Assembly (NCBI RefSeq): GCF_000421185.1
Contig: NZ_ATWJ01000008.1
Coordinates: 186,001 to 250,000 of the forward strand
Direction of reading: 5' to 3'
DNA length: 64,000 bases
Source of the DNA: Ornithinimicrobium pekingense DSM 21552
GTDB taxonomy: Bacteria > Actinomycetota > Actinomycetes > Actinomycetales > Dermatophilaceae
The notes below the pieces were generated by a model that was not told the DNA's origin, did no database searches, and saw nothing but the letters and a program-made list of their open reading frames with translations. Both the position numbers and the translations under genes were made by a program. Positions 1-13,548 of the stretch are shown one piece after another (position 1 is the stretch's first letter; each line of letters begins with the position of its first letter).

Positions 1-1
1 C

Positions 2-3214
<3,213 letters not shown>

Positions 3215-3242
3215 GCCCGCGAGCTCGCCGGCTCCGGCCCGC

Positions 3243-3665
3243 TCACCCCCCGGCCGACCAGGCGTCGAGCGCGGCCTGGACCTCCTCCGGCGTCAAGGTC
3301 ACCGCCGTGCCGACGATCCACTCGTGACCGAACGGGTCGCGGAAGCGGCCCTGGCGGGCACCGTAGGGCTGGTCGGCCACCCCGAAGACCGGCACGGCAC
3401 CGTGCTCCACGGCACGGTCCATGACGGCGTCCGGGTCGTCGCAGAGCACGTCGAGCACGACGCCCACCCCGCGGCCCTGCGGCGCCGGGTCGTGCTCGTC
3501 GGCGTCCTTGACCTGGACGGTGTCCCCGCCGGGAAGCTCCAGCTCGGCCAGGACGACGGTCTCGCCCATGGTGAACCGGCTGACGGGCCGGGCGCCCAGG
3601 ACGGCCTCGTAGAAGGCGAGCGCGTCGTCGGCGCCGGCGACGACCAGCTTGGGCCGGACCCTCAC
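3243..3665 (-). CDS. VOC (glyoxalase/bleomycin-resistance fold) family protein
   Basis: A 140-residue vicinal oxygen chelate protein. It shows one VOC module with the usual landmarks: LAFYEAVLGARP near residue 15-26 and RFRDPFGHEWIVG near residue 108-120. This sequence type is close to the PhnB/YdeO-like VOC proteins, whose substrates are generally unknown. The start is GTG at 3663-3665 and overlaps the stop of the upstream DUF1801 gene in a GTGA arrangement, so the two are translationally coupled. It is the last gene of an apparent AraC-VOC-DUF1801-VOC operon read leftwards. Substrate and reaction cannot be deduced. Confidence 0.85.
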   Translation of the reverse strand: MRVRPKLVVAGADDALAFYEAVLGARPVSRFTMGETVVLAELELPGGDTVQVKDADEHDPAPQGRGVGVVLDVLCDDPDAVMDRAVEHGAVPVFGVADQPYGARQGRFRDPFGHEWIVGTAVTLTPEEVQAALDAWSAGG

Positions 3666-4084
3666 GCCACGGCCCGCCTCACCAGCTCCCGGACCCTCTC
3701 GGCGTCAGCCTTGGTGAGCGTGGTCAGCGCCCAGGACGTCGGCCACATGGACCCCTCGTCCAGGTGGGCGGCCTCGTCGAACCCGAGGGTCGAGTAGCGG
3801 GCGTCGAACTTGGAGGCGCCCTGGAAGAAGACCACGATCTTGCCGTTGGCGTCGGCGTAGGCGGGCATGCCGTACCAGGTCCTGGCGGTCAGGTGCGGCG
3901 CCTCCTCCGTGACGATGTCGTGGATCTGCCTGGCCAGCTTCTGCTCGTCCTCGGGCATCTCGGCGATCTTGGCGAGGACCGCCTGCTCGAGCTTCTCCTT
4001 CTTCTGGCTGGCCTTGAGCTCGGCCGCGCGCTCCTTGATCGCCTTCTTCTCGGCGGCCGAGAGGGTCGTGGTGTCGGTGGCCAT
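3662..4084 (-). CDS. DUF1801/YdhG-like small domain protein
   Basis: A 140-residue cytoplasmic protein with a charged Lys/Glu-rich helical N terminus (residues 10-50) and a C-terminal DUF1801-like domain around ARTWYGMPAYADANGKIVVF and YSTLGFD. Proteins of this fold are annotated as iron-chaperone-like or YdhG-like, but no biochemical role can be claimed here. It sits between two VOC-family genes in one leftward operon: 21 nt follow the upstream VOC gene, and its stop overlaps the start of the next. The ATG start has a purine-rich AAGGAG upstream. Confidence 0.8.
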   Translation of the reverse strand: MATDTTTLSAAEKKAIKERAAELKASQKKEKLEQAVLAKIAEMPEDEQKLARQIHDIVTEEAPHLTARTWYGMPAYADANGKIVVFFQGASKFDARYSTLGFDEAAHLDEGSMWPTSWALTTLTKADAERVRELVRRAVA

Positions 4085-4105
4085 CGTGGTGTCTCCTTGT
4101 CGTCG

Positions 4106-4513
4106 TCAGGCCTGCTGGACACGGACGGAGTTGCCGGCGGGGTCGCGGACCGCGAAGTCCCGGGCGCCCCAGTCCTGGTCCATCGGCTCCTGCATGATGT
4201 CGGCCCCGCTGGCCTGCACCCGCTCGAAGGCGGCGTCGAGGTCGGTCGTGGCCAGGTTGATGCCGGCGAAGGTGCCCTTGGCCATCATCTCGGCGATGAC
4301 GGCGCGCTCGTCGTCACTGATGCCCGGGTCGACCGCCGGCGGGTGGAGCACGATGGAGGTGCCGGGCTGAGCGGGCGGGCCGACGGTGATCCACCGCATC
4401 TGGCCCGACCCGACGTCGCCGCGGACCTCGAAACCGAGGGCGTCGCGGTAGAAGGCCAGCGACGCCTCGGGGTCGTCGGCCGGCAGGAAGCTGGAGGAGA
4501 TGGTGATGTCCAT
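4106..4513 (-). CDS. VOC family protein
   Basis: A 135-residue single-module VOC protein. Landmarks are SLAFYRDALGFEVRG at residues 17-31 and ARDFAVRDPAGNSVRV at the C terminus. I chose the ATG at 4511-4513 because the VOC fold begins directly there; the open frame further upstream lies inside the AraC gene and is not homologous to anything I recognise. It starts 5 nt after the AraC-type regulator, which suggests the regulator controls this operon, as is common for AraC-VOC pairs involved in small-molecule or antibiotic tolerance. The ligand is unknown. Confidence 0.85.
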   Translation of the reverse strand: MDITISSSFLPADDPEASLAFYRDALGFEVRGDVGSGQMRWITVGPPAQPGTSIVLHPPAVDPGISDDERAVIAEMMAKGTFAGINLATTDLDAAFERVQASGADIMQEPMDQDWGARDFAVRDPAGNSVRVQQA

Positions 4514-4518
4514 GGCCC

Positions 4519-4971
4519 TCACGCTAGGGGCGTCGTCGCCAGCGGTGCTTCTCGATTCCTGATCGGTCTGGTGACCCTCCTGGTCACGCACGGCGGGATC
4601 GCCAGCCGCTCCGCGTCCCGGCGGTAGGTGCTCGGCGGGACCCCCACCAGCTCGGAGAAACGGGTGCTGAAGGTCCCCAGGGAGGAGAAGCCCACCTCGA
4701 AGCACACCTCGGTGACGCTCAGGTCGCCCCGCCGCAGCAGGGTCATCGCCCGCTCGATCCGCCGGGTCATGAGGTAGGAGTAGGGCGACTCGCCGTAGGC
4801 CTCGCGGAACTGGCGCGAGAGATGACCCGCCGACAGGTGCACCTCGCGCGCCAGCGCCGGGACGTCGAGCGGCTGGGCGTAGTCGCGGTCGATGCGGTCA
4901 CGCACGCGCCGCAGCAGCGCCAGGTCGCGCAGCCGCTGGTCGGTCGTCGAGCGGGGGCCCACCATCCGCAT
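4519..4971 (-). CDS. AraC-family transcriptional regulator, DNA-binding domain only
   Basis: A 150-residue protein consisting almost entirely of the double helix-turn-helix AraC domain (residues about 15-115). The motifs VHLSAGHLSRQFREAYGESPYSYL and VCFEVGFSSLGTFSTRFSELVGVPPSTYR mark its two HTH units. It lacks the usual 150-200 residue sensor domain, so it belongs with SoxS/MarA-sized members. It is first in the leftward operon with two VOC genes and DUF1801, and diverges from the WS/DGAT gene across only 75 bp. A GACGGT hexamer lies 6 nt before the ATG, in the leaderless layout seen elsewhere in the window. Confidence 0.9.
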   Translation of the reverse strand: MRMVGPRSTTDQRLRDLALLRRVRDRIDRDYAQPLDVPALAREVHLSAGHLSRQFREAYGESPYSYLMTRRIERAMTLLRRGDLSVTEVCFEVGFSSLGTFSTRFSELVGVPPSTYRRDAERLAIPPCVTRRVTRPIRNREAPLATTPLA

Positions 4972-5005
4972 GATGCCACCGTCGACGGACGGGCCGCAGC
5001 AGTCC

Positions 5006-5011
5006 TAGCCT
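5006..5011 (+). promoter_or_regulatory. -10 hexamer of the WS/DGAT gene
   Basis: TAGCCT fits the actinobacterial TANNNT -10. It is followed by a roughly 30-nt leader with a purine-rich ribosome binding site (GGGAGGAG) before the ATG at 5047. The region also serves the divergent AraC gene. The assignment rests on sequence only. Confidence 0.5.
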
Positions 5012-5046
5012 GGGGCGAGGGGCGCGCTCGACCGGGAGGAGCGGGT

Positions 5047-6348
5047 ATGGCGTCGCGAGGCACCGGTGTCGAGCCGCTCAGCGCGGCCGACGCCTCCAAC
5101 GTCTACATCGACGCCGCCGACCAGGTCAACGTCTTCCTGCTCGCGGGGGTCCTCGGCCGGGGCGGGTTCGTCGGGGACGACGGTGAGCCGGACCTGTCCC
5201 GGTTGCGCTCCGACCTGACGGCCAGGCTGGCCGGCGACGACGGTCTGCGCCGCCTGTCGCAGCGCGTCGCCGGTCGGGGCGGCGCGCTCCGGTGGGAGCC
5301 GTGCACGCCCGACCTCGCCCGACACGTGCGACGGGTCGAACCGGTGACCGGCCGGGAGGGTCTGGCCACGCTCTGCGCGGCCCTGATGACGGTGCCGCTC
5401 CCCGAGGACCTCCCCAGGTGGGAGCTGCTGGTCGTCCCGGGCGCCTCGGTGGACGGGCCCGGCATCGTCCTGCGCATCCATCACGCCGTCGCGGACGGCG
5501 CGGCCGGGGTCGGGCTGGTGCAGCGGCTGTTCGGGGCCCCCCCGGAGGACCGTCCGGACCAGGCCGGCGGAGCGGTCGCGACCGCCGGCCCAGCCGGTCT
5601 GCCCGACGCGCCGCCCCGCTGGCGGAGGGTCCTCACCGGCCTGTGGCGGGTGGTGTCGGTCCTGCGCAGGACGGTCCCGCCGACGGTGCTGCTCGGCCCG
5701 GTCTCGTCGCGGCGCGGGGTGGCGTTCGCGGTCGTCGACCTGGGGCCGCTGCGGCAGCGGGTGCGGGACGCGGGGGCGACGGTCAACGACGCGCTCCTGT
5801 CGGCGGTGGCCGTCGGCGTGGCGGCGGGGCTGCGCGGCGTCGGGGAGGAGGTGCCGGCGGCGGTTCCCGCGAGCGTCCCCGTGGCGCTGCCGGGGCGCGG
5901 CGGGTCCGGCAACGCGGTCGGGGTCATGCTGGTCCCGCTGCCGACCGGCGAGCCCGACGGAGACCGACGACTGGGCCTCGTCGCCGGGACCACCAGGGCA
6001 CGGCGGGCGCAGGCTCGAGGACAGGGCACGTTCGAGCTCACCCGCACGCGCTGGGGCTCGCGCGTCTTCGCCTGGCTGGCCCGGCGGCAACGCTTCGTGG
6101 CCGTCTTCGTGACCAACGTGCGTGGGCCGGACCACCCGCTGAGCGTCGCCGGCGCCCCACTCCTGGAGGCGTGGCCGGTGGCGCAGATCCAGGGCAACGT
6201 GCGCCTGGGTGTGACAGCCCTGTCCTACGCGGGTCGGCTGTGCTGCACCGTGCACTGCGACGCCCGCGCGGTCCCGGCCGACCTCGTCGCCGCGACCCTG
6301 GCCGGGGAGCTGGAACGTCTCGCGGGCACCGCCGGCGGCCGTCCGTGA
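5047..6348 (+). CDS. wax ester synthase / diacylglycerol O-acyltransferase (WS/DGAT) family
   Basis: A 433-residue protein of the bacterial WS/DGAT family, which esterifies acyl-CoA to fatty alcohols or diacylglycerol to make storage lipids, usually at the inner face of the membrane. The catalytic HHxxxDG motif is intact as HHAVADG at residues 145-151, and the protein opens with the family-typical PLSAADASNVYID. The C-terminal half corresponds to DUF1298. It is slightly shorter than the 450-470 residues common in mycobacteria. The ATG at 5047 is preferred over earlier in-frame codons because of the strong upstream RBS and the family N terminus. It may connect functionally to the lprG-p55-like lipid export pair at 21815-24314 (inference). 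Confidence 0.88.
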   Translation: MASRGTGVEPLSAADASNVYIDAADQVNVFLLAGVLGRGGFVGDDGEPDLSRLRSDLTARLAGDDGLRRLSQRVAGRGGALRWEPCTPDLARHVRRVEPVTGREGLATLCAALMTVPLPEDLPRWELLVVPGASVDGPGIVLRIHHAVADGAAGVGLVQRLFGAPPEDRPDQAGGAVATAGPAGLPDAPPRWRRVLTGLWRVVSVLRRTVPPTVLLGPVSSRRGVAFAVVDLGPLRQRVRDAGATVNDALLSAVAVGVAAGLRGVGEEVPAAVPASVPVALPGRGGSGNAVGVMLVPLPTGEPDGDRRLGLVAGTTRARRAQARGQGTFELTRTRWGSRVFAWLARRQRFVAVFVTNVRGPDHPLSVAGAPLLEAWPVAQIQGNVRLGVTALSYAGRLCCTVHCDARAVPADLVAATLAGELERLAGTAGGRP

Positions 6349-6378
6349 GCACACCTTCCCCCTGTCGGTGGGCGGGTC

Positions 6379-6384
6379 TACCGT
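6379..6384 (+). promoter_or_regulatory. -10 hexamer placing the start of a leaderless mRNA
   Basis: TACCGT stands exactly 7 nt before the ATG at 6392, so transcription would begin at or next to the A of the start codon. No Shine-Dalgarno is present. The same layout recurs at many genes of this window. Confidence 0.6.
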
Positions 6385-6391
6385 CGACCTC

Positions 6392-6916
6392 ATGGACACG
6401 ACGCCGAGGTCGAGCCGCCCCACCTTCCCCGACGGCTACGGCATACCGGAGACGACGGACGGCCTGCTGACCTGGGACCAGGTGGAGCCACGGCTGCGCG
6501 AGGCGATGCACTACTGGCTCAGCAGCGTGCGTCCCGACGGGCGGCCGCACTCGGTGCCGCGGTGGGGCGTGTGGCTCGAGGGCCGGTTCTGGTACGACGG
6601 GGCCCCGACCACCCGGCACACCCGCAACGTGGAGGTCAACCCGGCGGTCACGCTCACGCTCGAGAGCGGCACCGAGGTGGTGATCGTCGAGGGTGAGTCG
6701 CACGCCACCCGGGCCGAGCCGGACGGGCTGGGCGCGCGGTTGGCGGAGGCCTTCGGCAAGTACGCCGACGCCGGCTACAGCCCCGGACCGGACTCCTGGG
6801 CCGGGCCCGACGGCGGCGGGCTGCGGGTGGTCACGCCCCGGCGCGTGATGGCGTGGTTCGCGTTCCCGACGGACTGCACGCGCTTCACCTTCGGCGAGCC
6901 GGACGGCCGGGTATGA
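6392..6916 (+). CDS. pyridoxamine 5'-phosphate oxidase-fold (split barrel) FMN/F420-type protein
   Basis: A 174-residue split-barrel protein. It has the PNPOx-like N-terminal sequence MHYWLSSVRPDGRPHSVPRW, followed by GRFWYDGAPTTRHTRNV and VTLTLESG, which line the flavin pocket in this superfamily. Members bind FMN, F420 or haem and are mostly uncharacterised oxidoreductases. I chose the ATG at 6392 because the fold starts there and a -10 hexamer sits 7 nt upstream. Its TGA overlaps the ATG of the next gene (ATGA), so both are probably translated from one mRNA. It is unlikely to be true PdxH, because the C-terminal PdxH signature is absent. Confidence 0.82.
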   Translation: MDTTPRSSRPTFPDGYGIPETTDGLLTWDQVEPRLREAMHYWLSSVRPDGRPHSVPRWGVWLEGRFWYDGAPTTRHTRNVEVNPAVTLTLESGTEVVIVEGESHATRAEPDGLGARLAEAFGKYADAGYSPGPDSWAGPDGGGLRVVTPRRVMAWFAFPTDCTRFTFGEPDGRV

Positions 6917-7581
6917 CTTCGCGCTCGCAGGAGGGCACCACGCCCGGACGCCCGGCGGTCTTCTTCGACGGCCCGGAGGCGTTCCGCAGCTGGCTGGAGG
7001 AGCACCACGACTCGGCGACCGAGCTGTGGATGGGGCTGCGGCGCAAGCACGTGCCCGACCGTGGTCTGACCTGGGAGGAGGCGGTGCCGGTCGCCCTGTG
7101 CTTCGGGTGGATCGACTCGGTCAGCCAGCGCATCGACGAGGACGCGCGCCGGCAGCGCTGGACGCCGCGCCGCAAGGGCAGCACGTGGAGCGCCGTCAAC
7201 GTCGCCCACGTCGAACGCCTGCTCGAGGCGGGGCTCATGCACCCGGCCGGGATCGCGGCCTACGAGGCGCGGCGTGCCGACCGGACGGGGGTCTACTCCT
7301 ACGAGCGACCCACGGAGCTGTCTGCCGGCCAGCTGGCCGCGCTCGAGGCGGACCCGGCGGCCACCGCCTTCTGGGAGCACACCACCGCGAGCTACCGCAG
7401 GACGGTCGCAGCCTGGCTCGCCGGCGCCAAGCAGGAGGCGACGCGCGACCGGCGCCTGCGCCAGCTCGTGGACGACTGCGCGGCCGGGCGGCTCATCCCG
7501 CCGCAGCGCTACGGGCAGGCTCCGGCCTGGGTCGGCCGGGCGGCCGAGGCAGCGCGTGCGGCACGTGGCGCCACGACCTGA
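6913..7581 (+). CDS. YdeI/OmpD-associated family protein
   Basis: A 222-residue cytoplasmic protein of the YdeI (bacteriocin-protection, OmpD-associated) family. Recognisable elements are FRSWLEEHHDSATELWMGL near residue 24, WEEAVPVALCFGWIDSVSQ near residue 55, a basic RRQRWTPRRKGSTWSAVN stretch, and a helical tail typical of the DUF1905-less subgroup. Start overlap with the upstream PNPOx-like gene indicates co-expression. It converges on the SRPBCC gene at 7592, leaving 10 nt. Its biochemical function is not established. Confidence 0.8.
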   Translation: MTSRSQEGTTPGRPAVFFDGPEAFRSWLEEHHDSATELWMGLRRKHVPDRGLTWEEAVPVALCFGWIDSVSQRIDEDARRQRWTPRRKGSTWSAVNVAHVERLLEAGLMHPAGIAAYEARRADRTGVYSYERPTELSAGQLAALEADPAATAFWEHTTASYRRTVAAWLAGAKQEATRDRRLRQLVDDCAAGRLIPPQRYGQAPAWVGRAAEAARAARGATT

Positions 7582-7591
7582 GCCTTGCGGG

Positions 7592-8050
7592 TCAGTGACC
7601 CTGCTCGCCGGCGACCACCCTCTCCAGGCGCTCGAGGTCCTTGGTCATGGCCCTGCGCATCGCCGCGGGCAGGATCCCGGCGGCCAGGGAGGCGAAGCCG
7701 CTCGGCCGTCCGGTGTTGCGAAGCTCCATCCCGGTGCGCGCCCCGTCGGGACCCGGTGGCTCGTCCCACCACGTGTAGGTCGTCTCCATGGGGAACGGGC
7801 CCGAGGCCGTCCGCATGACCATCCGCTCCTGGGGCACCAGGTCGACGATCTCGTAGGTGTAGGCCAGGTCACGCCCCAGGAAACGGGCCACGAAGTCCAC
7901 CCGCGCGCCGACCCGCACCTCCGGCTCCCCGTGCCAGCGGACCGAGCGGATGTTGCTGTACCAGCGCACCGCCTGCGAAGGGTCCCCCGCGACCGCGGCA
8001 ACCCTGCTGCGCGGCGCGGGCAGGACGCGTGAGACGGCGACATCGACCAT
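7592..8050 (-). CDS. SRPBCC (START-like, polyketide cyclase) family protein
   Basis: A 152-residue helix-grip protein. It starts as a typical member (VAVSRVLPAPRSRVAAVAGDP), has the central strand DFVARFLGRDLAYTYEIVDL, and ends in the long C-terminal helix AMRRAMTKDLERLERVV that closes the hydrophobic ligand cavity. The SRPBCC superfamily binds lipids and hydrophobic metabolites; no ligand is suggested by the sequence. A CATACT hexamer lies 6 nt before the ATG, in leaderless geometry. It follows purA on the same strand after 59 nt. Confidence 0.82.
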   Translation of the reverse strand: MVDVAVSRVLPAPRSRVAAVAGDPSQAVRWYSNIRSVRWHGEPEVRVGARVDFVARFLGRDLAYTYEIVDLVPQERMVMRTASGPFPMETTYTWWDEPPGPDGARTGMELRNTGRPSGFASLAAGILPAAMRRAMTKDLERLERVVAGEQGH

Positions 8051-8109
8051 GCGGCCAGTATGCGGCCGGGGCCGGAGCTGACGCTGGGGGCCCTGACCGG
8101 CCTGGGGCG

Positions 8110-9408
<1,299 letters not shown>

Positions 9409-9452
9409 TCGCTGACCTTTCGCTACGGGTATCGGCGGTCCATCAGCCCCCC

Positions 9453-9458
9453 AGCCTA
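9453..9458 (-). promoter_or_regulatory. putative purA -10 hexamer
   Basis: Read on the minus strand this is TAGGCT, a TANNNT -10, about 45 nt before the purA ATG. It overlaps the TAG stop of the regulator gene at 9456. No convincing purine operator was recognised in the leader. Confidence 0.45.
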
Positions 9459-10445
9459 GCGTCGGGCCCCGTCGAGCAGCCCCAGCCGGCCCGCGGCCAG
9501 CCCCAGCTGGTAGCGCGTGTCGGCACCGTGCTCGGCCATCAGGGTGGCGATCCTGCGCCGCACCGTGCGCAGCGACAGCCCCAGCTGCCGGGCGACGGCC
9601 TCGTCCTTGAGGCCGAGTGCCAGCAGCTCCAGCAGCCGGACCTCGCCGTCGGACACGTCCCGCCCCAGGGCGGGCTCGGCGCGTCGCCACAGCTCCTCGA
9701 AGAGCGCCGTGAACACCTCGACGAGGGAGGTGTCGCGCACGATGAGGAAGTCCTCCTGGTGCCCGGTGCTCAGCACCACCGCCGAGCTGCCGAAGACCCC
9801 GAACGCGACGGGGATGGCGTCCACCGGCAGGTAGCGCTGCTCCTCACCGTCGGCCGCGCGGCCCCTGGCCCAGTCCGACCAGTGCTCGCTCTCCAGGACC
9901 GACTGCGGGAAGACGGAGCGGAGGCTCCGGCCGGAGGACAGCCAGCGGTCGCGCTGGCGCTGGACCTCCTCCTCGTGACCAGGGCCGTAGGAGACGTAGC
10001 GGCTCACCTGCAGCAGTCCTCCGGTCGTGGTCCGGAGCAGGTGGTCGACGGCCGCGCTGGCCTCGGTGGGCGCCACCCGGTCCCACGGCGGGGTGCGGGG
10101 GCCGGAGAGCTGCAGACCGCGGCGGTAGTCGTGCTCGAAGGTCTCCAGGGCCTCCCGCAGCTCCAGCAGCCGGCGCCGCCGCCCGTCGAGCTCCACCTCC
10201 TCGCCGTCGAGCAGGCGGCCCACGGTGGCCCGGGGGTCGTCGACGCGCACGGTGCCGTCTGCCGTGTGCCGGACGAGCCCCAGCCGCTCCAGGTCACGCA
10301 GCAGCCGCGTGGTCCGGTCCGCGGGCCAGCCCAGCGCCTCCGCGTGCTGCTCCGGGGTCCGGGGCAGGTTGCGCAGGACATGCCGGTAGAGCACCTGGGC
10401 CTCGTCCCCGAGGCCCAGGTCGACCGCGCGCCGATGAGGGTTCAC
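9456..10445 (-). CDS. LuxR-type helix-turn-helix regulator with N-terminal winged helix
   Basis: A 329-residue regulator. The N terminus (about residues 10-65, [20 protein letters not shown]) looks like a TrmB/MarR-type winged helix. The middle holds an uncharacterised regulatory region, including a segment that follows the mitomycin/erythromycin-type pattern found in actinobacterial LuxR proteins of this class. The C terminus ([34 protein letters not shown]) is a LuxR-type HTH. It starts with GTG at 10445, with TAACCT 6 nt upstream, in leaderless geometry. It lies directly upstream of purA on the same strand, but nothing shows that it regulates purA. The target is unknown. Confidence 0.8.
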   Translation of the reverse strand: MNPHRRAVDLGLGDEAQVLYRHVLRNLPRTPEQHAEALGWPADRTTRLLRDLERLGLVRHTADGTVRVDDPRATVGRLLDGEEVELDGRRRRLLELREALETFEHDYRRGLQLSGPRTPPWDRVAPTEASAAVDHLLRTTTGGLLQVSRYVSYGPGHEEEVQRQRDRWLSSGRSLRSVFPQSVLESEHWSDWARGRAADGEEQRYLPVDAIPVAFGVFGSSAVVLSTGHQEDFLIVRDTSLVEVFTALFEELWRRAEPALGRDVSDGEVRLLELLALGLKDEAVARQLGLSLRTVRRRIATLMAEHGADTRYQLGLAAGRLGLLDGARR

Positions 10446-10556
10446 GGTGGCAGGTTAGGGCCACTGGCAGCCTTCGGCCACCAAGGGCGGCGGAACTCTG
10501 CTTTCATGAGTGCTCACGGGCGACACCGCCAGGGGACGCGAGCGCCCGCTCAGGGG

Positions 10557-10593
10557 GCGCGGTCGGGGCCGGTCCACCCGGCGCCGACCGCGC
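10557..10593 (-). terminator. hairpin terminator of the fba-DUF3151 unit
   Basis: A perfect 10-bp outer stem (10557-10566 with 10584-10593) encloses a 5-bp inner stem (10568-10572 with 10578-10582). It begins 19 nt downstream of the DUF3151 stop in the direction of transcription. It has no U-tract, as is usual for high-GC actinobacterial terminators. Confidence 0.65.
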
Positions 10594-10611
10594 GGGGGGC
10601 AGCGTCGGTCC

Positions 10612-11015
10612 TCAGAGCCCGAGCTCGCGGGCCGCCTCCACCGACGACGCGCGCAGGAACTCCGTGCACCGCGCCCGCTCGTCCTCCTCGCCGATCCGCC
10701 CGGCCGCGTGCGCCAGCGCGGCCAGTGCCCGGAGGAAACCACGGTTGGGCTCGTGCTCCCAGGGCACCGGCCCCTGGCCGCGCCAGCCCGCCCGTCGCAG
10801 GGAGTCCAGCCCGCGGTGGTAGCCGGTGCGGGCGAAGGCGTAGGCCGTCACGTCGTCGCCCTCCTCCAGCGCCCGCTCCGCCAGCGTCGCCCAGGCCAGG
10901 CTCGAGGCCGGGTATGCCGTGGCCACCTGGCGCGCGTCCGCCTTGCCGAGCGCCTCGGCCGCGGGGTCCGTGGGCAGGTGCGTGGGCGGGATGCCCAGCA
11001 GGTCGCCGCCGGCCG

Positions 11016-11019
<4 letters not shown>
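10612..11019 (-). CDS. DUF3151 family protein
   Basis: A 135-residue protein of the actinobacterial DUF3151 family, whose function is unknown. It carries the conserved helical repeats-like core ATAYPASSLAWATLAERAL, VTAYAFARTGYHRGLDSLRRAGWRG and PVPWEHEPNRGFLRALAALA. The start is GTG at 11017-11019, chosen because family members begin shortly before the LLGxPPTHLP motif. That GTG overlaps the TGA of fba (GTGA), so translation is coupled to the aldolase. The fba-DUF3151 pairing is, from memory, also seen in mycobacteria, and hints at a role linked to central carbon metabolism (inference). Confidence 0.85.
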
Positions 11020-12044
<1,025 letters not shown>

Positions 12045-12126
12045 GGTTGCTCCTTCTCGAAAGGGCATCGGCGGTCGGCTCAGGGCCATGCTTGCACAGG
12101 GCGGGTATGCCGTGCCGCCGGGTCTC

Positions 12127-12747
12127 TCAGGGGCGTCCGGCGTGCTGCAGCGCCCAGTGGTACATGACGATCGCCGCGGCCGCGCCGGCGTTGAGCGACC
12201 GGGTGGAGCCGTGCTGGGTGATGGCCAGGACGGTCTCGCTGGCCGCCACCGCCTCGGGGCTCAGCCCCGGCCCCTCCTGGCCCAGGAGGAGCACGCAGCG
12301 GCGCGGCACGGCATACCCCTCGAGGGCGACCGAGCCCGGCACGTTGTCCACGCCGAGGATCGGCAGGCCCTCCGCGCCCGCCCACTCCGCGAGCGCGGCG
12401 ACGTCGGCGTAGTGGTGCTCGTGCTGGTAGCGGTCGGTGACCATCGCGCCGCGGCGGTTCCAGCGGCGCCGGCCGACGATGTGGAACGCGGCGGCGTTGA
12501 AGGCGTTGGCGGTGCGGATCACCGAGCCGATGTTGAAGTCGTGCCCCCAGTTCTCGACCGCGACGTGGAAGCCGTGGCGTCGCGTGTCCAGGTCGGCCAC
12601 GATGGCCTCGTGCCGCCAGTAGCGGTAGCCGTCGACCACGTTGCGGGTGTCACCCTCGCGCAGCAGCTCGGAGTCGAGGTGCTCGGGGAGGGCACCGTCC
12701 GGACCGGCGGGCCAGGGCCCGTCCCACGGCCCCACGCCGACGCTCAT
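12127..12747 (-). CDS. TrmH/SpoU-family RNA 2'-O-methyltransferase
   Basis: A 206-residue SPOUT methyltransferase. The knotted SAM-binding fold is visible as FNIGSVIRTANAF (motif 1), VLLLGQEGPGLSPEAV (motif 2) and ITQHGSTRSLNAGAAAAIVMY (motif 3). It probably methylates a ribose in tRNA or rRNA; the exact nucleotide cannot be read from sequence. The start codon ATG at 12747 overlaps the TGA of dedA (ATGA), so the two are co-translated. It reads towards fba after an 82-nt gap. A TrmH-type gene near pyrE and clpB is also part of the mycobacterial gene order (from memory). Confidence 0.9.
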   Translation of the reverse strand: MSVGVGPWDGPWPAGPDGALPEHLDSELLREGDTRNVVDGYRYWRHEAIVADLDTRRHGFHVAVENWGHDFNIGSVIRTANAFNAAAFHIVGRRRWNRRGAMVTDRYQHEHHYADVAALAEWAGAEGLPILGVDNVPGSVALEGYAVPRRCVLLLGQEGPGLSPEAVAASETVLAITQHGSTRSLNAGAAAAIVMYHWALQHAGRP

Positions 12748-13379
12748 GCCGAGCGGTCGCGACGCAGCCGTCGCAGGCGGCTCACGACGAACCAGGCGGC
12801 GCCCAGGACGACCACGACGATGACGACCCTCTGGAAGATCCCGGCGTAGTCCTCCACGACGTGCCAGCTCTCCCCCAGCTGGTACCCCGCGACGACGAAG
12901 AGCGTGTTCCAGATGAGGCTGCCGGCGGTGGTCAGGGCGACGAAGAGGGGCAGCGGCATACGCTCGATGCCTGCCGGGATCGAGATCAGGCTGCGGAAGA
13001 TCGGGATCATCCGGCCGAAGAAGATGGCCTTGGCGCCGTGACGGCCGAACCACGCCTCGGTGCGGTCCAGGTCGTCCAGGTCGACCAGCGGCAGCCGGCT
13101 CCAGACCGCCCGGAAGCGCGTGCGTCCGAAGACCGCACCCAGGGTGTAGAGGAGCAGCGCGCCGACCACCGACCCGGCGGTGGTCCAGGCGATCGCCCCG
13201 GGCACCGTGAACGTCCCCTGGCTGGCCGTGAAGCCGGCCAGCGGGAGGATGACCTCGCTCGGCAGGGGCGGGAAGAGGTTCTCGGCAGCGATGATCAGCC
13301 CGGCACCCGGCCCCCCGAGACGTTCCATGACGTCGACGGCCCAGCCGGCCACCCCGGTCAGCTCGGCCTGCGTGCTCAC
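12744..13379 (-). CDS. DedA family (SNARE-associated/VTT) membrane protein
   Basis: A 211-residue inner-membrane protein of the DedA/VTT family, several members of which are undecaprenyl phosphate or phospholipid flippases. The family signatures are present: ENLFPPLPSEVILPLAGF near residue 33, the FGRTRFRAVW loop, and RFxP-like FFGRMIPIFRSLISIPAGI near residue 122. About five hydrophobic segments follow, and the protein ends in a basic tail (SRLRRLRRDRSA). The start is GTG at 13379. It is the first gene of the dedA-trmH pair. Confidence 0.9.
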   Translation of the reverse strand: MSTQAELTGVAGWAVDVMERLGGPGAGLIIAAENLFPPLPSEVILPLAGFTASQGTFTVPGAIAWTTAGSVVGALLLYTLGAVFGRTRFRAVWSRLPLVDLDDLDRTEAWFGRHGAKAIFFGRMIPIFRSLISIPAGIERMPLPLFVALTTAGSLIWNTLFVVAGYQLGESWHVVEDYAGIFQRVVIVVVVLGAAWFVVSRLRRLRRDRSA

Positions 13380-13548
13380 GGTTGTTCTCCTGTCGACAAG
13401 GGGGGATCGGACCTGATTGTCCCATCCGCGCAGGTCCCCTCAGACCGTGCGCGACCTGCGCAGTCGCACTACGGTGGGCTCAGCGCCGCAATCTCTGCGG
13501 GCGCCCCGGACGCGGCCGTGCACGGGCCGCCACTAGGAGGAACGCCTC